From Pseudomonas taiwanensis DSM 21245 (GTDB lineage: Bacteria; Pseudomonadota; Gammaproteobacteria; Pseudomonadales; Pseudomonadaceae): 64,000 nucleotides of DNA. Below the pieces are notes generated by a model. It made no database searches and was not told the origin of the DNA. It worked only from the letters and a program-made list of their open reading frames with translations. Positions 57,423 through 64,000 of the stretch are shown here, piece after piece; position 1 is the first letter of the stretch; each line of letters opens with the position of its first letter. The stretch lies in the NCBI RefSeq assembly GCF_000425785.1, contig NZ_AUEC01000005.1, forward strand, positions 248,001 to 312,000, given 5' to 3'. The translations under genes and the position numbers were made by a program.

Positions 57423-58045
57423 TACAGAACCCCCAGCAGGTAGACGACGGTGAATACGCAGATCCAGACCACGTCCAGGAAGTGCCAGAACAGGCTCAGG
57501 CAGCTCATGCGGGTCTTGGCGGTCGGCGTGATGCCCTTGGTGCTGATCTGATACATCAGAACAGCCATCCAGATCAGGCCGGCGGTTACGTGCAGACCGT
57601 GGGTACCTACCAGCGCGAAGAACGCCGACAGGAAACCGCTGCGGTTCGGGCCGTAGCCTTCGTTGATCAGGTGATGGAACTCATAGATTTCCATCGCGAT
57701 GAAGCCAGCACCGAACAGGAAGGTGATGGCCAACCAGCCCAGCACGCCGCCCTTGTTGCCTTTGAACATCTGCAGCATGGCGAAGCCGAAGGTGATCGAC
57801 GACAGCAGCAGGAAGGCGGTTTCAACAGCTACGAAATCGAGCTGGAAGATGTCATGACCCGACGGGCCGCCGGCAAAACTGCCGGACAGCACCGCGTAGG
57901 TGGCGAAGAGCGACGCAAACAGGATGCAGTCGGTCATCAGGTACAGCCAGAAACCGAGGACGGTCATCTGGCCCGAGTCGTGGTGGTGGTCGTCATGCCC
58001 ATGGTCGTGACCATGAGCAGCACCGTGCATTACTTGACTGGACAT
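57422..58045 (-). CDS. cyoC: Cytochrome bo3 ubiquinol oxidase subunit III
   Basis: A 207-residue COX3-type subunit with five helices. The N-terminus is His-rich ([16 protein letters not shown]). Helix phrases [39 protein letters not shown] and [19 protein letters not shown] match the family. It shares one base with the cyoD start. Confidence 0.96.
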   Translation of the reverse strand: MSSQVMHGAAHGHDHGHDDHHHDSGQMTVLGFWLYLMTDCILFASLFATYAVLSGSFAGGPSGHDIFQLDFVAVETAFLLLSSITFGFAMLQMFKGNKGGVLGWLAITFLFGAGFIAMEIYEFHHLINEGYGPNRSGFLSAFFALVGTHGLHVTAGLIWMAVLMYQISTKGITPTAKTRMSCLSLFWHFLDVVWICVFTVVYLLGVL

Positions 58046-58048
58046 TGA

Positions 58049-60067
58049 TTACACCCGCTCAAACGATTCGACACGTGCGCCGGCAGGCAGAGCACCTGCT
58101 TTGGCCAGCGCTTTCATGCGCTCGCCTTCGATGCGCGCCACTTCTTCGGCCGGAACCATGTAGCCCTGGTCGTCACGCGCAGCGTGGCGAACGAAGACAG
58201 CGATGGTTGCAACCAGGCTCGCGCCAACCAGCCACCAGATGTGCCAGATGAAGGCGAAGCCGAAGACGGTCAGGAACAGGCCCATGAACAAACCGGTAGA
58301 GGTGTTGCTCGGCATGTGGATCGCTTCGTACTTGGCCGGAGCCTTGTAGGCGACACCGGCTTCCTTGGCTTCGTGCCAGGCATCCAGGCCAACCTTCTCA
58401 GGCATGTGGGCGAAGTTGTAGAACGGAGGTGGCGACGAAGTCGACCATTCCAGGGTACGACCGCCCCACGGGTCGCCGGTCACGTCCAGGTTCTGGTTGC
58501 GGTCGCGGACCGAAACGTAGAGTTGGATCAGCTGGCAAGCGATACCGAACAGGATCAGCACGGCGCCGACGACGGCAACGTACAGGTAGGGTTCCCACAG
58601 TGGGTTGTCGGAGTGGTTCAGACGACGGGTCATACCCATGAAGCCCAAGGCATACAGAGGCATGAACGCTACGTAGAAGCCCGAGATCCAGAACCAGAAG
58701 GCAGCTTTGCCCCACTTCTCGTTCAGGGTGAAACCGAAGGCTTTCGGGAACCAGTAGGCGAAGCCGGCGATATAGCCGAATACCGCACCACCGATGATCA
58801 CGTTGTGGAAGTGAGCGATTACGAACAGGCTGTTGTGCAGCACGAAGTCAGCACCCGGAACAGCCAGCAGAACGCCAGTCATGCCACCGATGGAGAAGGT
58901 GATCATGAAGCCCAGGGTCCACATGATCGGCGCGGTGAAGCGCAGACGGCCCTGGTAGATGGTGAACAGCCAGTTGAACAGTTTCACACCGGTCGGAATG
59001 GAGATCAGCATCGTCGCCAGACCGAAGAAGGTGTTGACGCTGGCGCCTGCACCCATGGTGAAGAAGTGGTGCAGCCATACAGCGAAGCCCAGAACGGCGA
59101 TTGCGCCCGATGCGTAGATCATCGAGTGGTGGCCGAACAGACGCTTGCCAGCGAAGGTCGAGGTCACTTCCGAGAACACACCGAAGGCCGGCAGGATCAG
59201 GATGTAAACCTCAGGGTGACCCCACGCCCAGAACAGGTTGACGTACATCATCGGGTTCCCACCAAGCTCGTTGGTGAAGATGTGGAAGTCCAGATAACGG
59301 TCAACAGTCAGCAGCGCGAGTGCAGCGGTCAGGATCGGGAACGAAGCCACGATCAGCACGTTGGCCCAGGTGCAGGTCCAGGTGAAGATCGGCATGTCCA
59401 TCAGCTTCATGCCAGGGGCGCGCATCTTCATCACGGTGACGAGGAAGTTCACGCCTGTCAGTGTCGTACCCAAGCCTGAGAGCTGTAGCGCCCAGATGTA
59501 GTAGTCGACACCCACCCCAGGGCTGTACTGAATGCCCGCGAGCGGCGGATAGGCAACCCAGCCGGTCTTGGCGAATTCACCAACGCCCAGCGAAATGTTG
59601 ACCAACAGCACGCCTGCCAGCAGCAGGTAGAAGCTCAGGGAGTTCAGGAACGGGAAGGCAACGTCACGTGCACCGATTTGCAGAGGAACGGCAAGGTTCA
59701 TCAGGCCGGTGAAGAACGGCATCGCCATGAAGATGATCATGATCACACCGTGAGCGGTGAAGATCTGGTCATAGTGTTCAGGCGGCAGGTAGCCTTCGGA
59801 GCCACCGGTGGCGGCGGCCAGCTGGGTACGCATCATGATGGCGTCGGCGAAGCCGCGCAGCAGCATGACCATCGCGACGATGATGTACATCACCCCGATT
59901 TTCTTGTGGTCGACCGTGGTCAGCCACTCAGTCCACAAGTAGGTCCACTTGCGGAAGTAGGTGATAGCACCGACCAAAGCGATACCACCGAGCGCGATAA
60001 TGGCGAGTGTCACCATGACTATCGGCTCGTGATAGGGTATCGCCTCCAGGCTTAATTTACCGAACAT
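58049..60067 (-). CDS. cyoB: Cytochrome bo3 ubiquinol oxidase subunit I
   Basis: A 672-residue heme-copper oxidase core with about 15 helices. Ligands to heme b/o3 and CuB appear in [33 protein letters not shown] (the Cu-ligand His and cross-linked Tyr), [10 protein letters not shown] and [13 protein letters not shown]. The K- and D-channel region suits a proton-pumping A-type oxidase. It reduces oxygen with ubiquinol. 3 bases before cyoC. Confidence 0.97.
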   Translation of the reverse strand: MFGKLSLEAIPYHEPIVMVTLAIIALGGIALVGAITYFRKWTYLWTEWLTTVDHKKIGVMYIIVAMVMLLRGFADAIMMRTQLAAATGGSEGYLPPEHYDQIFTAHGVIMIIFMAMPFFTGLMNLAVPLQIGARDVAFPFLNSLSFYLLLAGVLLVNISLGVGEFAKTGWVAYPPLAGIQYSPGVGVDYYIWALQLSGLGTTLTGVNFLVTVMKMRAPGMKLMDMPIFTWTCTWANVLIVASFPILTAALALLTVDRYLDFHIFTNELGGNPMMYVNLFWAWGHPEVYILILPAFGVFSEVTSTFAGKRLFGHHSMIYASGAIAVLGFAVWLHHFFTMGAGASVNTFFGLATMLISIPTGVKLFNWLFTIYQGRLRFTAPIMWTLGFMITFSIGGMTGVLLAVPGADFVLHNSLFVIAHFHNVIIGGAVFGYIAGFAYWFPKAFGFTLNEKWGKAAFWFWISGFYVAFMPLYALGFMGMTRRLNHSDNPLWEPYLYVAVVGAVLILFGIACQLIQLYVSVRDRNQNLDVTGDPWGGRTLEWSTSSPPPFYNFAHMPEKVGLDAWHEAKEAGVAYKAPAKYEAIHMPSNTSTGLFMGLFLTVFGFAFIWHIWWLVGASLVATIAVFVRHAARDDQGYMVPAEEVARIEGERMKALAKAGALPAGARVESFERV

Positions 60068-60070
60068 CTC

Positions 60071-61015
60071 TTACTCCTCTGCACCGGCAGCTGGTTGCAT
60101 ACTCGATTCCACACCCTTGGTAGTGGCCAGATCTTTGCTGCCTGCTTCTTCGTGGCTCGGACGACCGCGGTTCATGCCTTCGTACTTGTCGACGATGATC
60201 TGGAACTGGTCAGGCGAGGCCTCGCTGTACAGCGCGACTGGGTTGTTTTCGCTTGGTTTGGCCAAGGCTTCGTATTCGGCCTTGTCCAGCTTCTTCGGCG
60301 ACTGCTTGACCTCGGCGACCCACTTGTCGAAGTCTTCCTGGGAGGTTGCAGTGGCCTTGAATTTCATGCCGGTGAAGCCAGCGCCGCTGTAGTTGGCGCT
60401 GATACCGTCGAACTCGCCGTTTTCGTTGGCGATCAGGTGCAGCTTGGTGGTCATGCCGGCCATGGCGTAGATCTGGCCGCCCAGGCCCGGGATGAAGAAC
60501 GAGTTCATCACGGCGTCGGAGGTGACGCGGAAGTTGACCGGGGTGTTAGCCGGGAAGACGATCTTGTTGACCGTGGCGATACCTTGCTCCGGGTAGATGA
60601 ACAGCCATTTCCAGTCCAGCGCGACCACGTCGATCTGCACCGGCTTCACATCGGAATCCAGTGGACGGTACGGGTCCAGCTTGTGGGTGGAGTGGTAGGT
60701 GAACCAGCCCAGGGCGATGATGATCAGGATCGGGATGATCCACACCGCGGCCTCGATCTTGGTCGAGTGCGACCAGTCAGGGGTGTAGGTGGCGGCCTTG
60801 TTGGAAGCGCGGTACTTCCAGGCGAAAACCACGGTCATGATGATGACCGGAATCACCACCAGCAGCATCAGGCCGGTAGCGATAAGGATGAGGTTCTTTT
60901 GCTCAATGCCGACCTGACCTTTCGGGTCGAGCAGGGTCCAGTTGCACCCACTGAGTAAAAGCATGCCTAAAAAGGGCAATATGCCAAACAGTCTGGGGTA
61001 ACGCTTTTTACTCAT
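60071..61015 (-). CDS. cyoA: Cytochrome bo3 ubiquinol oxidase subunit II
   Basis: A 314-residue lipoprotein subunit with lipobox [15 protein letters not shown], two membrane helices ([39 protein letters not shown]) and a periplasmic cupredoxin domain that lacks the CuA ligands, as in quinol oxidases. Ends in a polar tail. First gene of cyoABCDE. It has a leader of more than 300 bases upstream. Confidence 0.96.
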   Translation of the reverse strand: MSKKRYPRLFGILPFLGMLLLSGCNWTLLDPKGQVGIEQKNLILIATGLMLLVVIPVIIMTVVFAWKYRASNKAATYTPDWSHSTKIEAAVWIIPILIIIALGWFTYHSTHKLDPYRPLDSDVKPVQIDVVALDWKWLFIYPEQGIATVNKIVFPANTPVNFRVTSDAVMNSFFIPGLGGQIYAMAGMTTKLHLIANENGEFDGISANYSGAGFTGMKFKATATSQEDFDKWVAEVKQSPKKLDKAEYEALAKPSENNPVALYSEASPDQFQIIVDKYEGMNRGRPSHEEAGSKDLATTKGVESSMQPAAGAEE

Positions 61016-61344
61016 CTCACGACCTCTAGATCAGCTTGCTTCAATGCAATTTGTGTTTTGGTAGCCAACACTTCGTCCTGCCAAGTGCGGCATTTCGCGC
61101 CCGTACTCGCTCCTGCCCGGGGTCCGACTGCAGGAACCTTGGCGTCAAGCGGGTTAGCGGTGCTTATGGTTTCGTAGGCAACAGGCCTGTACTTCAGACC
61201 AAGTCCGTTTGGTGCGGGAAAACGCGGAGGGGGGTCCGCCCGGTATCGCCGTTGGGCGAAACTTGACGAAGTCAGCAAAAAGGAGCGCTGCGGCTTCCTT
61301 CAATCCTGCGACTCGCAAGCAGTGCCGAACGGAAATTGGGGGCG

Positions 61345-61373
61345 ATTGTAGATAGGTCGCTTACCCTTGACTA
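61345..61373 (-). promoter_or_regulatory. Putative promoter of cyoABCDE
   Basis: On the minus strand TAGTCA (61368-61373, four of six to TTGACA) and TACAAT (61345-61350) are 17 bases apart, giving a leader of about 320 bases before cyoA. Hexamer match is fair only. Confidence 0.45.
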
Positions 61374-61496
61374 TGACTTATTGAGCAACAGTCTTTTACA
61401 GAATCCGCAACAATGACCCTGAAAAAATCAACTTCGCGACAGTTTGTCGCACCCCGCTTGATAGCCCTGGAAGCCGCATTCTGCAAGGCTTTGAGA

Positions 61497-61510
61497 TTGA
61501 CCTGGATCAA
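61497..61510. promoter_or_regulatory. Anr/FNR-like box upstream of cyo
   Basis: TTGAC-CTGG-ATCAA matches the Anr/FNR consensus TTGAT-N4-ATCAA at nine of ten positions. It lies about 125-150 bases upstream of the putative cyo promoter and just beyond the dsbB stop. It fits oxygen-dependent control of terminal oxidases, but its distance makes the target uncertain. Confidence 0.5.
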
Positions 61511-61575
61511 GCGGGAGGTGACTTTTCGCTCTTCTCACGCGGCGTAAAAGACCACGTGGAAATCGGGACTTTTGT

Positions 61576-62082
61576 CTAAGCCCCACGTCGGTTGCGGTAG
61601 ATCCCCAGCGGTACCAGAACGGTGGTAAGGACGAATGCAACCAGCGCCCATTGCGCCAGCGACAAACCGAGGATCGGCGGGTACGGCGTGCTACAGAAGC
61701 CGTCGACCTGAAACGCCAGCGGCCACAGCTTGGCCAACGGCAGGTCATCGACGATCGGCTGCAGGGTATCGATGCCGCAACTGACCATCGGGTTGGCGAG
61801 TATATACACATGGTTGCCCGCCGCAACGATTCCGCCAATCGCGCTGAGCACCACCAATGCCTCGAAGAAGGTCAGGCTGCGACGTCCCGGCATGGCTGCG
61901 GCGATGAACGCGAACACGGCAATCAACAGCAATGCGTAGCGCTGCAGGATGCACAACGGGCAAGGCGCCTCACCGAGCACCACTTGCATGTAGAGCGCGC
62001 CGCCAATCAGGGAGAGGCAGATCACCCCCAGCAGCACCAGAAAGCGCCGTTCCCGATTAAGGCGCGATGTTTGTTCGTTCAT
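61576..62082 (-). CDS. dsbB: Disulfide bond formation protein DsbB
   Basis: A 168-residue inner-membrane protein with four helices that re-oxidises DsbA and passes electrons to ubiquinone. Active-site Cys pairs: C41-x-x-C44 (APCPLCILQRY) and the second pair in MVSCGIDTL and DGFCSTPYPP. The start is ATG 62082 (MNEQTSRLNRERRF); the 37 codons open upstream lack a ribosome site. It is monocistronic. Confidence 0.95.
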   Translation of the reverse strand: MNEQTSRLNRERRFLVLLGVICLSLIGGALYMQVVLGEAPCPLCILQRYALLLIAVFAFIAAAMPGRRSLTFFEALVVLSAIGGIVAAGNHVYILANPMVSCGIDTLQPIVDDLPLAKLWPLAFQVDGFCSTPYPPILGLSLAQWALVAFVLTTVLVPLGIYRNRRGA

Positions 62083-62384
62083 TGCCGATTCCTTCGATGG
62101 AGAGTGGCAGCGTGTGATTCGCCTGCCTTGCGCAAGTCTACACGCCGGTTTGACCTTTGAGCATGTCGAGGACGAGGCATGGCAGCGCTGCACTATCCAG
62201 AGATGGCTGAGACCTGTTGCTGCGGCGTCGGTTCAACGTCGGCCAGCAAAAAAGCTACCCAGGTGCCGCGCAGGGACAAGCCCCTCGACACCCGGGAGTG
62301 AAGGATACAGTGATTAAAGGAGGATTAAAGGTGAAAGATGGTCAATGCTGATTCATCATTCCTTCTATATAGGCAACCACCTGA
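62083..62384. other. Intergenic region between dsbB and hmp
   Basis: 302 bases without a supported gene. A strong Shine-Dalgarno-like AAAGGAGG (62316-62323) precedes GTG 62331, but that frame stops after six codons. Promoter of dsbB presumably lies at the left side. Confidence 0.5.
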
Positions 62385-62415
62385 GGGAGCGACTCTGCGT
62401 CGCGAGGCCGCTCCC
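62385..62415. repeat. REP-type hairpin downstream of hmp
   Basis: GGGAGCGACTC...GGCCGCTCCC forms an imperfect palindrome around TGCGTCGCGA, the form of a different Pseudomonas REP class. It lies 48 bases after the hmp stop and could act as its terminator. Confidence 0.6.
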
Positions 62416-62463
62416 ACCGGGTCACCGTGGTACCTCTGTGATCAGGCCTGCAGGGTCAGCACA

Positions 62464-63642
62464 TCACTGCAGCGCGGCCGCCGGCCCGAAGAACTCGTAG
62501 CGGCTCTGCTGCTCCGGAACGCCCAGCCCCTTCAGGTAGCCTTTGACCGCCGCCATGAAGCCCTTGGGCCCGAGGAAGTAGGCATCCACGTCACGCTCGA
62601 CCGGCATCCATTCGGCCAGCAGATCCTCGCTCAGCAGGCCAACCGCATGGGCGTCGTTGCTGCCATCCGCTTCGGCATAGCAATAGAAGTGCTGCAACTG
62701 AGGGTGACGTTCGGCCAACGCGCTGATCCAGTCGCGGAAGGCATGCACAGCGCCATTGCGCGCACAGTGAATGAAATGCACTGGACGCTTGGTCTCAAGC
62801 GCCGCCTCCAGCATCGCCAGGGTCGGGGTGATACCCACACCTCCACTGATCAATACCAAGGGCTTGTCGCTGGCGGTCAGCGTGAAGTCGCCCGATGGTG
62901 GGAACAGCTGCAGGGTATCGCCGACGACAAGCTGGTCGTGAAGGTAGTTGGATACCTTGCCACCGGCCTCGCGCTTGACGCTGATCCGGTACTCCTTGCC
63001 GTCGCACAGCGCCGACAGCGAATAGTTGCGGCGCTGCTCGACCCCGTCGATGAACAGCTGCAGGCCAATGTATTGGCCCGGCTCGGCCTTGAGCACCGGC
63101 TTGCCATCCAGCGGAGCAAAGTAGAACGAAACGATTTCGCTGCTCTCTTGCGCGCGGCGGACCAGGCGGAACTCACGGGCGCCACGCCATCCACCGGCGG
63201 CCTCTTCCTTCTGTTTGTACAAGTGCTCTTCCGCGCCGATCAGGATATCGGCCAGCTGGCCGTAGGCAGCGCCCCAGGCCGCGATCACTTCGGGGGTGGC
63301 GATTTCCTTGCCCAACACTTCCTCGATGGCCCGCAGCAGGCAGCTGCCGACGATCGGGTAATGCTCCGGGAGAATCTGCAGGGCGACGTGCTTGTTGATG
63401 ATCTGGCCAACCAGGCCGCCCAGCTGTTCAAGCTGGTCGATATGGCGGGCATACATCAGCACACCGTTGGCCAGCGCGCGAGGCTGGTCACCGCTGGCCT
63501 GGTGAGCCTGGTTGAACAGGGGACGCACTTCGGGGTATTCGCTGAGCATCATCTTGTAGAAATGAGTGGTCAGCGCTTCACCACCGCTTTCGAGCAGCGG
63601 GACAGTGGCCTTGATGATTGCACGTTGTTCAGCATTGAGCAT
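62464..63642 (-). CDS. hmp: Flavohemoprotein (nitric oxide dioxygenase)
   Basis: A 392-residue fusion of a globin domain (residues about 1-140; LNAEQRAIIKATVPLLESGG, proximal His in NKHVALQILPEHYPIVG) and a ferredoxin reductase-like FAD/NAD domain (RNYSLSAL, EYRISVKREAGG, LISGGVGITPTLAML, ending EFFGPAAALQ). It oxidises NO to nitrate using NAD(P)H and oxygen. The start is ATG 63642; 13 codons open upstream are in the promoter. It is divergent from norR. Confidence 0.96.
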   Translation of the reverse strand: MLNAEQRAIIKATVPLLESGGEALTTHFYKMMLSEYPEVRPLFNQAHQASGDQPRALANGVLMYARHIDQLEQLGGLVGQIINKHVALQILPEHYPIVGSCLLRAIEEVLGKEIATPEVIAAWGAAYGQLADILIGAEEHLYKQKEEAAGGWRGAREFRLVRRAQESSEIVSFYFAPLDGKPVLKAEPGQYIGLQLFIDGVEQRRNYSLSALCDGKEYRISVKREAGGKVSNYLHDQLVVGDTLQLFPPSGDFTLTASDKPLVLISGGVGITPTLAMLEAALETKRPVHFIHCARNGAVHAFRDWISALAERHPQLQHFYCYAEADGSNDAHAVGLLSEDLLAEWMPVERDVDAYFLGPKGFMAAVKGYLKGLGVPEQQSRYEFFGPAAALQ

Positions 63643-63688
63643 TGCGACGACTCCTAAGCCTGTGGCTTCGAATGGTTGCACTGGCTAT

Positions 63689-63705
63689 TTCAGCATTCGT
63701 GCCAA
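63689..63705 (-). promoter_or_regulatory. Weak sigma-54-like promoter of hmp
   Basis: On the minus strand TTGGCACGAATGCTGAA has the -24 TGGCAC element, but the -12 part reads GA where GC is expected. It lies about 48 bases upstream of the hmp ATG. NorR/FhpR-type activators work on sigma-54 promoters, which is why the site is noted. Confidence 0.35.
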
Positions 63706-63731
63706 CTCGAAAGGCCCATGAAATCAATGCC

Positions 63732-63750
63732 TTGACACCGATCATGTCAA
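63732..63750. promoter_or_regulatory. Inverted repeat between hmp and norR, probable NorR/FhpR site
   Basis: TTGACA-N7-TGTCAA is a perfect 6-base-pair inverted repeat 19 bases long in the hmp-norR gap. NorR-type enhancers contain paired GT/AC half-sites with similar spacing. It also overlaps a weak norR promoter (TATAGT at 63768-63773, 17 bases downstream), so it may mediate autoregulation. Confidence 0.55.
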
Positions 63751-63796
63751 AACGACCCACCCCAGCGTATAGTCATTACGACCAATAGGAGTCAAT

Positions 63797-64000
63797 ATGA
63801 CTGCAAAGCCTCTGCTCACCGCCCTCCTCCCGCTGGTCAGCGACCTGTCCCGCGACCTGCCCGACCAGGAGCGTTACCGCCGCCTGTTACAGGCCATGCG
63901 CGGCCTGCTGCCGTGTGACGCCGCCGCCCTGCTCCGCCTGGATGGAGAATGGCTGGTGCCACTGGCAGTGGACGGACTGTCGCCAGATACCCTTGGCCGG
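63797..64000 (+). CDS. norR: NO-responsive sigma-54-dependent regulator NorR, N-terminal fragment
   Basis: The first 68 codons are in the window; the gene runs off the right edge. The visible part (MTAKPLLTALLPLVSDLSRD, RLLQAMRGLLPCDAAALLRL) matches the N-terminal GAF domain of NorR/FhpR, which binds NO through a non-heme iron. AGGAG lies 5 bases upstream of the ATG. The divergent hmp gene is the expected target. Confidence 0.85.
   Translation, partial: MTAKPLLTALLPLVSDLSRDLPDQERYRRLLQAMRGLLPCDAAALLRLDGEWLVPLAVDGLSPDTLGR

Larger units (their letters stand above)
61016..61575. other. cyo operon leader and dsbB-cyoA intergenic region
   Basis: 560 bases without a credible gene; an open frame on the plus strand (61036-61266) has no ribosome site and unlikely composition. 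The region holds the cyo promoter and an Anr-like site (below). Pseudomonas putida KT2440 has small genes upstream of cyo in some annotations; I see no convincing one here. Confidence 0.6.

Noticed and set aside
58184-59479. A 431-codon antisense frame opposite cyoB
   Set aside because: The polar, low-complexity translation mirrors a membrane protein; no homologous motif is seen.
62331-62351. A six-codon frame (MKDGQC) after a strong AAAGGAGG
   Set aside because: It is too short to support as a gene without evidence of translation; noted only because the ribosome site is unusually good.
62338-63657. A 439-codon antisense frame opposite hmp
   Set aside because: It covers all of hmp in reverse. 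The ribosome-like GGTGAAAG before it is too close to the ATG and probably chance.

Overview
The window comes from the chromosome of a fluorescent pseudomonad, most probably the Pseudomonas putida group. The evidence is the high-GC coding style, long runs of close P. putida-type proteins, the gene order (prfC, betaine transporter, speC, piu locus, isc cluster, secDF-yajC-tgt-queA, selD, cyo, hmp) and many copies of the roughly 35-bp P. putida REP palindrome between genes. Nearly all of it is core genome. There is no complete insertion sequence, prophage or CRISPR array.

Layout. 1-8.7 kb: start of prfC, a hypothetical gene, a four-gene glycine-betaine/choline-type ABC importer, and a FecI/FecR/TonB-receptor cell-surface signalling module. 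9.1-17.7 kb: ornithine/lysine decarboxylase, a paralogue of the first hypothetical protein, and a piuC-piuA-piuB iron-siderophore locus with a Sel1-repeat partner. 17.7-19.7 kb: omega-amidase and methionine aminotransferase, two steps of methionine-linked transamination. 19.8-34.8 kb: a run of seventeen same-strand genes from iscR to der (Fe-S assembly, ndk, rlmN, pilW, rodZ, ispG, hisS, yfgM, bamB, der). 34.9-43.6 kb: cysE-trmJ, suhB, a glycine-zipper protein and queA-tgt-yajC-secD-secF. 43.7-46.4 kb: tRNA-Leu(CAA), a protease-like lipoprotein, an acetyltransferase and a bestrophin-type channel, with a MITE-like hairpin. 46.4-51.9 kb: a PhnCDE-like importer, probably for selenium oxyanions, divergent from selD-mnmH. 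52.0-55.9 kb: small hypothetical genes, a perfect 60-bp inverted repeat and alaC. 56.2-61.0 kb: cyoABCDE ubiquinol oxidase. 61.6-64 kb: dsbB, hmp and the start of norR.

How the parts fit. Iron is the main theme: two TonB receptors (one with its own sigma/anti-sigma pair), a PiuB-type reductase, the Isc machine with IscR-box-like operators over its own promoter, and iron-sulfur clients (IspG, RlmN). Respiratory and nitrosative-stress genes (cyo, dsbB, hmp/norR) close the window. The most interesting points are the selenium-linked transporter, the three-module reductase fusion, two palindromic repeat elements, a 19-bp palindrome at piuA and a pair of uncharacterised paralogues. I saw no clearly new defence or mobile system.
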